Of a stretch of 64,000 bases of DNA, positions 32,572 to 44,350 are shown piece by piece. The notes beneath the pieces are model-generated. The model made no database searches and was not told the DNA's origin. It was given only the letters and a program-made list of their open reading frames with translations. How positions within the stretch are numbered: position 1 is the stretch's first letter; each line of letters begins with the position of its first letter. Source of the stretch: Leptobrachium leishanense (lineage: Eukaryota > Chordata > Amphibia > Anura > Megophryidae); assembly GCA_009667805.1 (NCBI GenBank), contig CM019066.1, positions 7,564,001 to 7,628,000 on the forward strand, in the 5' to 3' direction. A program made the translations under genes and the position numbers.

Positions 32572-33857
32572 AGTGTTTTGATCTAGAGTTACTACATTTT
32601 AATTGTGTTTCTAAATAAATGTTTAGAAAATTGTTATAGTACATCGAGAAGTATTAAGACTTAGGTAAACCCACAGTCACCATCAAAGACTTTCCAATGG
32701 AAGCATACGGTCTGTACACAGATACACTGTTTCATGTATGTATGCATTACAGACAGGGTATATAACATCTGTCTTGCCTATATGATAATGTTGTCTTTTT
32801 TTAACATACAAGTATTGAATTATAATCAAGGTTTATAAAATAATAATTAAAAAAATGAATGAGTTACCCCTACTGGCATATATCAAGATAATAGAATTTA
32901 ACTGCATTCTAAATCTGCATGCAAGACGCAATTATTGACATTATCACCCTCGAGAGACTAGAAGATTAGAGATGTATGCATGCAGGTTTAAAAAGACAGA
33001 AACCAGAGCGGATTTGTAATGAATCATCAGTCAAGTGATTTGCCTAAGGTTGTGTGAAAATCTTCATGGATCAGTAGCAACCTTAAATTTCAATTCAAAT
33101 ACTCAAGAAATACAAACAGTTTTATAGAATGCGTATCCGGAGAAATAGGCGAACTGAATGCATTTCAATTTTTTTCTAAATCACAAGGTACATAAGAAAT
33201 AATTTTTGGTGCAGAAAAAAAATACATTTAGCTTGGTTTAATTTCCATGTTTTGTCTAGGGGTAGATTTACTAAAAATGCTAGATCCAGACTAAAAACAA
33301 GAGGGCTTCTCAACTTGAAAAAGGAGAAAGAGGCATAGCACGGTTAATATGGCAGGTTGCGGACTAGCACACCACTATAAAGCGAAAACGTACTCTTCGA
33401 ATTACTAACCCTAAATTTATATAGAGCCATCCCTCTGTATATAAGAACGATGTGCTGGAGTTGGTGCTTCTTGTCCTGTTAGTGGTTCCTTCTGCTGCAC
33501 CCCATGGCTCAGAAGTGTGGTTTCCTTACAGGGTTACCATCCTTTGTGTCCCTCAAAATATAAAATGACTCACCTAGAGCAATATTGTTTAAAATAAAGT
33601 GAAAATAAAGGAGAAGAATGTCGTACTCACATTTGCTGGTGTCTGATCGATAAGACCATTTTACTTGCATTGTATTTTATTTGATTGTATTGAGGTTGTT
33701 TATTTGCCATCACCACCGGGTGGCGCCAGTGGCACAGATTATCACCATCCCTCTGTATATGTTCACTGTAGGTAAGCCCTATTTGACAGGCTGAGAGATC
33801 CCTCTGCTGGTCAAAAAGTGCCACTATATTTACATTATAGTTTGGGCTCCGTGTTTC
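32572..33857. other. Unclassified 1.3 kb stretch
   Basis: No gene, terminal repeat or family recognised. A 78-codon minus-strand open frame at 33627-33863 has no recognisable features. Confidence 0.5.
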
Positions 33858-34787
33858 TGTCACATTTCCACTGCTTCAGCCCTGCCCCCTGGTGGTGAGA
33901 GCGATCCAGGCCAGCTCTTCCCTATCTGGGCTAAGCAATTCTGCCCTGTGCCACTCCTGGATTCCCCTGCGGCTGGCCTGGCCTGGGATCACATGTCCTG
34001 TCTGCTCAGTCCTGTTTCCTATAGATATATATAGGTAAGTAGCACATAGGCTCCTTGCTCTTGCATGGGTCTCTGTTCCTGAGGGTCTGCTTCCTGATAT
34101 CATTGTCTTTTTTTTCTGTGCATGATCTCTGCTATTCCTGACCACCTGCTCTGTGTATGATCTTGGCCTGATATTGACATTTTGTTCTGTGTATCCCTGT
34201 TTGCATTTATTGCTGTTCTGTGTATCACTTAGGCCTGGATCTGACGACTCTCTTCTATTCTCCCTGTGCTCTGTATAGTGCTAATCTGTGTACCAAGCCA
34301 ACCTCTGCTTGTCTGACCTACTCTCCTGGCTCTTGACCCCTGGCATACGGGTGACACACTACCCTGGCCATAAGACCCTCTTGCATTCCTCTGACTATTC
34401 TATTGTTATCCTTGTTGTTATTTATGCGTCCTGCATCCTGTTCTTTATATTCATTAGTATAATAGACCATATAAGGACCTTGCCCCAGATCAGGGTTTCC
34501 TCATGTGTGTCATTGTGCTGCCCGTATCTTGTTTAACCCTCGCCTTTCCTGTTTCTGTGTATTTCTTGTGAGGTTCCATTCCATTAGTATATAGGCCATT
34601 GCAAGGACCTTTATCCCAGAGTTGGGGTTCCCTTTAGTTCTGTTCTCATGCCATTTCCTGTTGTTCCAATGCTGTCATTCTCTTGTGCTGTGGTCTGTGT
34701 CCATGCAGCCAGCAGCTAATCTGACTCAAGGGCTGAATATCCAGTAGAAAGGGCCCACCTTGGCTCACGTCGGGTGCCCTTGTGACA
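33858..34787. mobile_element. Possible solo LTR
   Basis: TGTCACA at the left and TGTGACA at the right form a 7-bp inverted repeat with TG...CA ends, 930 bp apart. The flanking five bases are GTTTC and GCTTC (4 of 5 match). Composition is C/T-rich like the nearby Gypsy LTR, but the sequence is not the same family. Confidence 0.5.
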
Positions 34788-35069
34788 GCTTCCATGCAGG
34801 AAAAAGAGGCCTCAAAGCTTTTCTCATAATTTCAACATGTTCGATGTATTGAGATATCAGAGATAGGTTCTGGGGCCTGTTTGCAAACTAATTTCCTTTG
34901 CAGTAAGCAAAATTCCCTTGCATTGATCCAGATTTAGATCAAATCAAGTTTACTCAAATACGGCAGGTGCTAAGAAGGTCAAGTATATCTTATCTTGATG
35001 GTGAAATGACTCAGCTGGAGTGGGTTTCCTATGTGTTTTATTTTACATCCTATGACATGTAGTGGCAAT
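34788..35069. other. Unclassified sequence
   Basis: Nothing recognised before the CR1 begins. Confidence 0.5.
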
Positions 35070-37011
35070 TAATTATAAAACAACTCAGAGTGAAGAAGAT
35101 AGGCAAACCTATAAGATTAGGCAGAAAGAGGCAAAGCAATTTATAAGAGCTTCCAAAGCACACGCAGAAGAGAAAATAGCTCAGTCAGTAAAAAAGGGGG
35201 ACAAAACATTTTTTTAGATACATAAACGAGAAAAGAAAAGTAAAACAAGGATTAGTTAGATTAAAAACAAAGGAAGGAAGGTATGTAAAAGAGGATAAAA
35301 GTCTCGCTGACTGCCTCAATGAATATTTTTGTTCAGTCTTTGCAGAAGAAAAGGAAGGAAAGGGACCTCAGTTAGGAGAGAACACTAAAGAGACATTTAC
35401 ATATCAGTTTACAGAGGAGGAGGTTCTACAGCAGCTGTCTAAAGTAAAGACAAATAAGTCAATGGGGCCTGATGGGATCCACCCTAAATTATTAAAAGAG
35501 CTCAGTGATGTAATAGCAAAACCGTTAACAGATTTATTTAACCAATCCTTGTTAACGGGAGTCGTCCTAGAAGACTGGAAATTAGCAAATGTTGTGCCCA
35601 TTTACAAGAAGGGTAGTAGGGAGGAATCGGGGAACTATAGGCCAGTTAGTCTTACGTCAGTAGTGGGGAAATTAATGGAAACCATGTTAAAGGAAAGGAT
35701 TGTTGAACATCTAAAAACACATAGATTACAGGATCAGAAACAACATGGGTTTACCTCAGGGAGATCATGCCAAACTAATCTTATTGATTTTTTTGATTGG
35801 GTAACAAAAATAATAGACACAGGTGGTGCAGTAGATATTGCTTATTTAGATTTCAGTAAGGCTTTTGATACTGTTCCGCATAGAAGGCTTATCAATAAAT
35901 TGCAATCTTTGAGTTTAGATTCCAATATTGTTGACTGGATTAGGCAGTGGCTGAGTGACAGACAACAGAGGGTTGTGGTAAATGGAGTTTATTCGGCACA
36001 AGGTCTTGTTACCAGTGGGGTACCTCAGGGGTCAGTACTTGGACCCATTCTCTTTAATATTTTTATTAGTGATATTGCAGAAGGTATTAATGGAAAAGTA
36101 TGTCTTTTTGCTGATGACACAAAGATTTGCAACAGGGTTGACGTTCCTGGAGGGATCAGCCAAATGACAAATGATTTAGGTAAACTAAAAAAATGGTCGG
36201 AGTTGTGGCAATTGAGTTTTAATGTGGATAAGTGCAAGATAATGCACCTGGGACGTAAAAACCCAAGGGCTGAATATAGAATATTTGATACAGTCCTAAC
36301 CTCAACATCTGACGAAAGGGATTTAGGGGTCATTATTTCAGAGGATCTAAGGGTAAGTAGTCAATGTAATAGAGCAGCAGGAAATGCTAGCAGAATGCTT
36401 GGTTGTGTAGGGAGAGGTATTAGCAGTAGGAAAAGGGAAGTGCTCATGCCACTGTACAGAGCACTGGTGAGACCTCACTTGGAGTACTGTGTGCAGTACT
36501 GGAGACCGTATCTCCAGAAGGATATAGACATCTTAGAGAGAGTTCAGAGAAGGGCTACTAAAATGGTGTACGGCTTGAAGGAGAAAAGTTACCAGGAAAG
36601 GCTTAATGATCTTAACATGTACAGCTTGGAAAAAAGACGAGACAGAGGAGATATGATAGAAACATTTAAATACGTAAAGGGAATCCACAAGGTAGAGGAA
36701 GGGAGTATATTTAAAAGGAAACAAAATAGCAAAACAAGAGGACATAGTCTTAGATTAGAGGGGCAAAGGTTAAAAAGTAACATCAGGAAGCATTATTTTA
36801 CTGAGAGGGTGGTGGATACATGGAACAGTCTCCCAGTAGAAGTGGTAGAGGCCAAAACAGTAATTGAATTTAAGCAAGCATGGGATAGGCATAAGGCTAT
36901 CCTAAACAAAAGATAAATCCAGGTAAAGTATCCATGTAATTGGGCAGACTAGATGGGCCGAAAGGTTCTTATCTGCCGACATTTTTCTATGTTTCTATGT
37001 TTCTATAAAAG
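35070..37011 (+). mobile_element. CR1 LINE (family A), 5'-truncated, uninterrupted
   Basis: Collinear and closely similar to the split copy at 5217-11843. It begins within ORF2 codons near 35085, ends with a short 3' UTR (36917-36985), and has a TTTCTATG octamer tail to about 37007. No endonuclease region remains. Confidence 0.93.
35085..36916 (+). pseudogene. CR1 ORF2, reverse transcriptase and C-terminus, nearly intact
   Basis: A 484-codon frame from the ATG at 35462 to 36916; the frame is in fact open from about 35214. Upstream codons (35085-35208) are in another frame: a run of seven Ts at 35209-35215 shifts phase. Motifs in order: [83 protein letters not shown] (catalytic FADD), VRPHLEYCVQYW, RVQRRATKMVYGL and WNSLPVEVVEAKTVIEF at the end. 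The RNA-copying core looks complete. The endonuclease is missing, so it cannot mobilise itself. Confidence 0.93.
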
Positions 37012-37493
37012 TGAATGAAGATCTTTATCAAGTCAACTATACGGGTCAAAATACTATTAGTTAGTGGATAAATGTTAGAGTAGAATTTCTCATCTGATTG
37101 CTAACCAAACTTAATTTTTCACTACAAAACCATCCACAGATTAATTTCAGTATGTTTCTCACTCAAACTAACCCAGCCTGATTCTAGTGTAATATAATCG
37201 TACACAATACATATAATTAAATAAAACCAGTTTTGTAAATTTGAATGTGCAATCATACCAGACCGACTAAAACCAGTTTATTTAGCGACGCTATAATGAA
37301 TGAACCCGAAATAACGAAATAACCCAAAATAAAAAAGAACCTGAATTAACAAATGAACCCTGAATCTGAATAACATAACGTATTCAAAAAATATGAAGAA
37401 ATATACGAATTACCTGAAAATACGTATAAAAGGAGTACGAATAAAATAAAAATGGAGATGTACGTCAAAATACCATTTCAGCACATCCCCTCC
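37012..37493. other. Unclassified AT-rich sequence
   Basis: A-rich with CGAATTAC/CGTATAAA-like short repeats near 37380-37450. No gene. Confidence 0.5.
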
Positions 37494-37905
37494 AACCTAA
37501 CCACCAGGTCGCTGCTCTACAATCGTGGACACATCCCTCCAATACAACTGTGGAAACGTCTAGAGCAGGGCTCAAAATTTCAAGACCCAAGCTACTAGCC
37601 AGGCCTTATGAGTAACACGCCACTAATTGCCCCACCTAACCCCTATCCTGCCCTGCCTGCATCTGCATTCCCACTCGCCCAAGTGGAAATTTTGAGGCCT
37701 GGTCTAGAGTTTCACGTGAAGCGGGTTCAACCTAACCACCACTTCGCTGCTCTACAATCATGGAAAGCCGACTCAATCCCACTCAGAAGACGCCACCAGC
37801 GAGTGTCCTTGGGCAAGACACCTAATGATATGGATGCACCTACCTCACAAAATACTTCTACATCTCATAGATTGTAAATCCCTTGGGAACAGGGTCCCCC
37901 TGAAT
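37494..37905 (+). mobile_element. SINE/V-type fragment with duplicated head, containing a hAT
   Basis: CGCTGCTCTACAATC ... CGACTCAATCCC ... GCGAGTGTCCTTGGGCAAGA (37770-37825) is the tRNA-related head and conserved V block, followed by an L2-like tail TAGATTGTAAATCCCTTGGG. The head segment CAACCTAACCACCA..TCGCT occurs twice, at 37494 and 37728, so the SINE head is duplicated. Confidence 0.6.
37566..37701. mobile_element. 136-bp hAT-type MITE
   Basis: Ends CAGGGCTCAAAATTTC and, inverted, CAGGCCTCAAAATTTC. An exact 8-bp duplication, GTCTAGAG, lies at 37558-37565 and 37702-37709. It is among the smallest hAT derivatives possible and has no coding capacity. Confidence 0.9.
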
Positions 37906-37920
37906 CAGGTCATGATCCAT

Positions 37921-38069
37921 CAGGGTTATTCAAAGAGATCCGAATTGCTGGAGAAAAGTAAGAAACATTCTTCCATTTATCTCACTTCAGCTCCAAATCA
38001 GCTATTTTGACCTAGAGTTTTGACTTCTCCAGTCATTCTCCTGTTTTTTACCTCTCTCTGAATAACCCT
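37921..38069. mobile_element. CAGGGTTATTCA-family MITE, short form
   Basis: It starts CAGGGTTATTCAAAGAGATC and ends CTCTCTCTGAATAACCC, with a hairpin-like interior. CAT precedes it, and CAT also follows the adjoining long MITE at 41724. Confidence 0.82.
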
Positions 38070-38071
38070 AA

Positions 38072-38122
38072 CAGGGTAATTCAAATAACAGGGTAATTCA
38101 AATAACAGGGTAATTCAAAGAG
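38072..38122. repeat. Stuttered MITE terminus, three copies of 17 bp
   Basis: TAACAGGGTAATTCAAA occurs three times in a row, each being the outermost piece of the next MITE. Confidence 0.9.
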
Positions 38123-39424
38123 ATCCGAATTGCTTGAGAAAGGTAACCGAACGCTGAAAATCAGCGTTCGGTTACCTTTCTTGGCCATTCGGCTATCCAG
38201 AGAGCAGGCAATACGCCAAATCCAGGTGTATTGCCTGCACATTCGGTGCCTGTTCGAGGGCAGTGAAATCCCCATAAAAAACTGCTTCGGCTATTCAGAG
38301 AACACAAACCAGCAGTGAAAGGTTACCGAAATGCCCTGCCATTGGGTGGTTTCATTCGACAGGTTTATTCAGGAGAATCCCATAGGCGTCAATGTTAAAA
38401 ATATTCCCGTCTTAATTCAATATCTTATAAACCATTCATTATAAAATTCTGCAGTAAAGAGTCTCTTTATTTACAGATTTTTTAGGATATTTTAAGCATT
38501 TTTCTGGATTTTTTCTTTTTTTTAAAAAAAGTCCGATTTTTTTTTTTAAGTTTACTTATTTTTTCTGCAACAGCCCTTTTTATTATCATTCCCTGGACCT
38601 CATATGTAAATTTCAGACATTTTCGCTCAGTAGTTTCTTTTAGACATGTGCATTCGTTTTAGTACTAAAACGATTTAGTCAGAATTTTGGGATAATTTAG
38701 AGATACGAAACTGCTCAGTTCAAAAAACGAAAGAAACTAAAATAAAATGCACTACATTTTAGTTTCAGTCCTTTTTGTGATATTACATTGATGAGTGAAG
38801 GAGCCCAGCAATGAAGAGCGCAACATCGCAAAGCTACAGAAAAGGTTTGTATGCATAATCCTTCACGACCCCTACCCGAAAATCTGACAGTGATAGAGCT
38901 CCAGAATACTCACTCGCAGCACAAAAAAACCCTTTATAACAAGCAGCGGTGGGAGAAGAGAGGGACTTTATAAAACGTGTGTTATCTCCCCTCCAGCTCT
39001 GCATAATAGGGGCTTCGGTCTGATACATTTTATATTATCCAGGAGCACTATCCCACTTTCCTCATCTATAATACACGTTTTATATAAAGTACCTCTCCTC
39101 TCCCATTGCTGCTTGTTATAAAGGGTTTTTTACGTCTGTTACATTTAGTATCCAGCTCTCAGTTAGTCTGTCCTTATGAGCCTTCAGTGTGATTTATTTG
39201 AATGTTTTCCCTGGATTTAAAGTGCTTTATTTTATTATAAAAATAAATTTGCACCAGTCATCTCTTCTCTGAGCTTTCAGGCCGATATACGTTAATATTT
39301 TCCCTCTCCCCTGCTTTTATATTCCTGTGTCTCCCCCACAGAGATGCAAAGTTTAAGTAAAAGTTCCCTCTACTGTGCTGGATAAGCATTGCATTCCGAA
39401 GTTCTGCACCCTCCACATGCCAAT

Positions 39425-40915
39425 GCAGAAGGATGTTCTATACAGAGAAGGGCATTAACCCCTTAGTGACCGGGCGGTTTTACACAAATCCGTCCTTTAG
39501 TGACCGCTGCTGTTTTTACGTTTCTGCGCTGCTCGTGTTTAGATCAAATTTTCCTCTTACTCGTTTATTCAACCCACACATATTATACACCCTTTTTCCC
39601 GCCATTAAATGGACTTTCTAGAAATACCATTATTTCCATCATATCCAATAATTTAATATAAAAAAAATATGAAATATGATGAAAAAAATGGTAAAAACAC
39701 ACTTTTTCGTAATTTAATCCCCTAAAGCTATAACCACCAATAAAGACCCCGGCTAAATAGTTTCCAAATTTTATCCCGAGAATAGAAATACCCAATTTTT
39801 ACATGTTTTTACCTTTTAACCCTTTCACTGCTGAGCCAGTTCACCTATGTGCGCTGCGCTCATTCTGACCATTTTGTGCTAATTATTTTTAGATGACAGC
39901 CTAGGTCCTATTTAATTAAACTCCCCCCAGACAAAAAAAACTTTAAAAAAAAAAACATTTTTTTATTTTATTTAATTTTTTTATTATTTTTTTTTTATTT
40001 AATTTTTTTTTACATTTTTTTTAAAACCAAACCTGGTCATGTTTGGTATCATTTGAAAGGCCATAATCAGGTCTTTCAAATGATGGCAAATATGACCATC
40101 TAGCTGCCATGGATTGGGAGATAAAGGGATCCTTAGGATCCCCTTATCTCTACATGGCAGCTAGAGGGTTAACTGGCCCACTGACATCCTCACACATATG
40201 GTGAGGTTGTCAGTGGGTGGGGGGGGGGACCTGGAGGCTAGGCTGACATCCAAGATGTCAGCCCCCCTCCAGGTTTGAATCACGTTTTGGCGCCAATTGG
40301 CGCCGCAACGTGATCCGGCGGCGAAATGGTTAATGCCATACACCGCTGGAAAGGGGAGGCTCTCCCCTCTCCAGAGGTGCAAACGGCATCTCCCTAGCTT
40401 CAATGGTTGGGGAGATAGAGGGCTCCGAAGGAGCCCCCCCCTCCCCTCCATTGAAACACATGGGGGCACCTTCTGATGATGTCACCACGCAGCGTGGCGA
40501 CGTCATCAGCCTCGCCTGCCCATGTAAATCACATGGGCAGGCTTCCTCCCTGTCAGATCGACGTGGGATCCGACGAGGGAGGTGAGTATCGGGCGGGAGG
40601 GGGATTTGGCGCCGCTGACGTACCCTGTACGTCATCGGGTCTAAGGGAGACCCGAACACAGGATGTACAGGGTACGTCAGCGGTCGGGAAGGGGTTAATT
40701 AATGCAGGAGGATGTTCTATACATTATACAGAGAGGGGTATTAATGCAGGCGGATGTTATATACATTATACAGAGAAAGGTATAAATTGAGGAGGATGTT
40801 CTATACAGAGAGGGACATTAATTAATTCAGTAGGATGTTGTATACATTATACAGAGAGGGATATTAATTAATTCAGGAGGATGTTCTATACATTATACAG
40901 AGAGGAACCTTTTTT
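39425..40915. repeat. Tandem repeat of ~50 bp, interrupted
   Basis: Units of GGATGTTCTATACATTATAC followed by AGAGAGGGGTATTAATGCAG-type sequence. About one unit lies before the TTAA element (39425-39458) and about five irregular units follow it (40695-40915). Confidence 0.8.
39459..40694. mobile_element. TTAA-flanked hairpin-chain element, family B, second copy
   Basis: Reverse orientation relative to 5350-6581. TTAA at 39455-39458 and 40695-40698. Ends CCCCTTAGTGACCGGGCGG and, inverted, CCCCTTCCCGACCGCTG. The hairpin half lies at 40030-40680, including GGCGCCAATTGGCGCC and GACGTACCCTGTACGTC-type palindromes. It inserted in the tandem repeat. Confidence 0.92.
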
Positions 40916-41749
40916 TTAGCCCTTTAAATCCAGCGGCTGTGAGCGCTGAGATCGGCTGCTTGTTATATTATCTCTCAGTACAATGTATCAGGCTCAGCTG
41001 TTACAGTAACTGACTGTAACAGCGCTCGGTTTCAGTAAAACAAGGAACTAATATTGTTATAACCTCTTATATATAAAATATTATTTACTAGTTTTACTGA
41101 AACTCTGAGCACTGTGATGAGCAGCAGTCACTTACTGTAACAGCTTTGCCTGACACATTTTGCTGAGAGTGAGAGATACTGTAACAAGCAGCGATCTCAG
41201 CCCTCTGAGGAGCCACCACTACAATAGTAATTGTATCCATTGGTTTTCAGATGAATGAAATTAGTTTTCATACTAAAGAACTGAAAACGAATTTCTTTAG
41301 CAACTAAATGAATTGTATTTTAGGACTAATCCATTAGTTTAAAACGAAATTTTGTGCTGTGCACATGTCTAGTTTCTTTGCAAACAGCATTTCACTTTTC
41401 AAACATTCAAGCAAACTGTTTTGCTAATTTATTCACCTCCTTCGTGTCGCCTTTTTCCGGCAGCTGCTCTGCGTGTGATCAGATCCTGCTCGGGTTTTTC
41501 TGGCGTCTTCGGCGGGTTAATCCAGATGTTTTTGCGGGTTCTCGGCATGCAGTCGCCGGGTTTTCGCCGGGTATTCGCCAGGTTTTCCCTGCACTTCGAC
41601 AGCCCTGTGGTGCTTGCTGAATACATCGCAGGGTGGCCGAAATGGGAAAGCCGATTTGCACCGAATTGAAGAGAAAAGTCACCGAACGTGCAGTGACTTT
41701 TCGAATCTCTTTGAATTACCCTGCATGTGTCTTATTCTAATGTATCAAC

Positions 41750-41824
41750 CCCTTGTACACCGATCTTGTAAAGCGCTGCGGAATATGTAGTGCTATATTA
41801 ATAAAGGATAATAATAATAATAAA
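41750..41824 (+). mobile_element. L2-type LINE 3' tail
   Basis: GCGCTGCGGAATATGTAGTG followed by AATAAAGG and an (AAT)n tail, the same 3' end as the L2 at 8290-8350. Confidence 0.8.
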
Positions 41825-43043
41825 AAAAATGTTTGTACGAATAAGACATTTCAAATGAAAACTAATCATCCGAAGTAACATATGATCCAAAAATAATGAA
41901 TGTTTCGAGAAACCAAATGAAAATCTGAACATAACGAAAAATGTCACTTAACGAATGAAAACATAATGATATGAAAAGAAAATGTTCAATGTGCGCATGT
42001 CTACTTCCTCCTACTTTGCATCACTTGAAATATAACCTTACAATCACTCCGTTTCCACAGCTCCATATATGTTCTTCACTTGTGCTTTAATTTATCTCAT
42101 CATTTCACCCTCTGATTGAACAATAGATAAACTCTCAAACCATAGCATGTGCAAAGCTTTGCTCCAGAAAATGCAATATTCCTTCATCATAACATTTAAT
42201 CAGCATGAAGAAAAGTATAAACACAAGCATTTTTTACAGTTTTCTGTTTATGGATCAGCAATACTCCCTGGATTTGTAGAAGTGAGTTGCATAGAATTGA
42301 TATAATCACAAAAAATGAACATTGGCACTCGAAAATTACGTTTTCTGTAAACTAGGGAATGTTTCGAGGTAAAATATAGCCTCTTTCATATTTCTTCGAT
42401 TATGTTACTTTATGCAGTTTGATCCATTTGCATCTCTGCAGAAACGTTAAAGATACTTTTCAAAATATTTGACAGTTAACCCCATTGTTTGTGTGTTTTT
42501 TTACTTCTATCATTTGCCCCCTTAACCAGTTGCACAGCAAGGCACATTAACAGCTTGCGTTTTATGCAGAATGTAATTACTGATGTAATCCAGGCCAGAT
42601 TTATGAATGAGATTCATAACATTTTCGAGCAGCGATAAGTCTATTTTCATTTTATAGCAGATGGTTCGAAAAAAACTGTTATGCTCAGGAGTCATAATTG
42701 GTAATTGAACTGACATGGTATATTCTCCGTGTTTCAAAATGATCAGATCTGCTTGGTAATCAGTAACCACAAAACAGAAGAAAATCTTGTTAAATGAATC
42801 AGCCGAAAGCCCGAAGCCATGAGCTTGACAAAAGGCCTGATAGTCATCTCTAGGTAATTGCCAAAATGAATCTACTCAATAAAACTGCTACAAATGCAAG
42901 ATTATCTCAAAAAAACATGGAGATGACATTAAAGCTGTGTAAGGTTTGTGCCATTTTCTCATCGGACCCGTGGCTAACATCCATTGCAAAAAAACTTATT
43001 TATGATATGAAAAAATTTATTTTTTTCATGCCATTAATCTATA
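41825..43043. other. Unclassified 1.2 kb stretch
   Basis: The first 180 bases (41829-41998) are A-rich with CGAAT motifs and end CGCATGTCTA, possibly the end of another hAT of the TAGACATGTG type. No genes seen. Confidence 0.45.
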
Positions 43044-43855
43044 GGGGTTATTCGGAGAGAGCCAATCTGACCCCGAAATGAAACCAGACGATAAAATACA
43101 ACATATGGTGCCATTTTGTGGCTGTTCGGCTATTCAGAGACCAGCAATTTGCCAAATTTTGCAAGTTCGGTGCCTGTTCAAAGAGAAGCAATGGTTAATC
43201 TATTCACAGACACCGAACAGCAGAGAAAAGATGCCGAAGTGCCCTGCTGTTCGGTGGTTTCTTTCTGCAGGTTTATTCAGGCGAACCCCATAGGCTTCAG
43301 TGTTAAAAATATTTCTGTTTTAACTCAATATCTAATAAACCATTTATTATTTTTTCTGTAGTAAAAAGTCTCTTTATGTATAGATTTTTTTTAGGCATTT
43401 TTCGGGATTTTTCTGTTTTGTTTTTTTAAATCGTCCTTTCTTTTTACTGTAACAGACCTTTTTATTATCATTCATAGCATCTTATATGTAAATTTCAGGC
43501 ATTTTCGTTAAGTAGTTTTTTTTGTAAACAGCATTTCAATTTTGAAAATTTCAATCGTACCGTTTTTCTTTTGTTTTTACCCCGTTCGTCAGCTTGTCGG
43601 CTTTTTCCGGCAGCTGGCCTGTGCTGTGATAAGCGTTTCGTCTGCTTTTTCCGGCGTGTTTGGCGTGATTTTTCCAGCTGTTTCGGCGGGTTTTGACGGG
43701 TTTGTGGCAGTTTTCCCCTGCAATCCGGGGACCCTGTGGTGAATGCTGAATACACCACAGGGTAGGGAACTTTAATTCCACGAACTGCTGATAACTGCGG
43801 AGAACAAGAGAGCACCGAAATGGCAGTGACATTCCGGTGATCTCTGAATAACCCC
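43044..43855. mobile_element. CAGGGTTATTCA-family MITE, long form, diverged
   Basis: It runs from GGGGTTATTCGGAGAGAGCC to GTGATCTCTGAATAACCCC. It contains TTATTCAGGCGAACCCCATA, TAACTCAATATCTAATAAAC and CCCCGTTCGTCAGCTTGTCG in the family order. Confidence 0.85.
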
Positions 43856-43913
43856 TTATAATTTAGGTTCTCTGGAGCAGAAGTAGCAGGTATAGCTTTG
43901 ATACATGATTTAA

Positions 43914-44346
43914 CTCTTTAAACACTGTGATCATGTATACATGATCAGCTGTAGCAGACACAGCAGCTCGAGGTAGCGTTAACAACATCTAAAGCTATAC
44001 CATATCATTGCAAATAAAAAAAAAATTGCATTTGGGCCCCAGAGCATGCCCTCAAATTTGTAGCACTGTGGGCTTGATGCTCAAGGTGATAACACTGTTT
44101 AAAATCAGCTGTGAAATGTCTCTGACATCTCCCCTGGTGATCCTGCACAGAGCCCTGAATTGCAGTAGCTCCATTTGGCCAGCAGATGGCGACATCTGCC
44201 TGCTAAGTGGGTTACTACAGTAAGGAATGCATTTGGAATCGTCCCAAATATTTCTTACCGTTTAATTGATTAAAAATGATTAAAAACAAAGACCACACTG
44301 GTTCTTGACAGTGCTTTTTTTGGAATATTACGGGGTAGTGAAATAG
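43914..44346 (+). mobile_element. TTAA-flanked dispersed repeat, copy 2
   Basis: TTAA at 43910-43913 and 44347-44350. Interior segments GCATTTGGGCCCCAGAGC and CAGATGGCGACATCTGCC match 24030-24110 and 23480-23510 in reverse. Ends CTCTTTAAACACTG and, inverted, CTATTTCACTACC are weakly alike. Confidence 0.6.
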
Positions 44347-44350
44347 TTAA

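Larger units (their letters stand above)
38641..41371. mobile_element. hAT-type non-autonomous element inside MITE
   Basis: Ends TAGACATGTGCATTCG and, inverted, TAGACATGTGCACAGC. The 8-bp duplication GTTTCTTT lies at 38633-38640 and 41372-41379. Without the nested TTAA element it is about 1.5 kb. No transposase frame was found. Confidence 0.9.
38106..41723. mobile_element. CAGGGTTATTCA-family MITE, long form, split by a hAT
   Basis: Left part 38106-38640 and right part 41372-41723, ending TTTGAATTACCCTG. It has the subterminal hairpin AACCGAACGCTGA/TCAGCGTTCGGTT at 38146-38175. The gap is exactly one hAT insertion with its 8-bp duplication. Confidence 0.88.
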
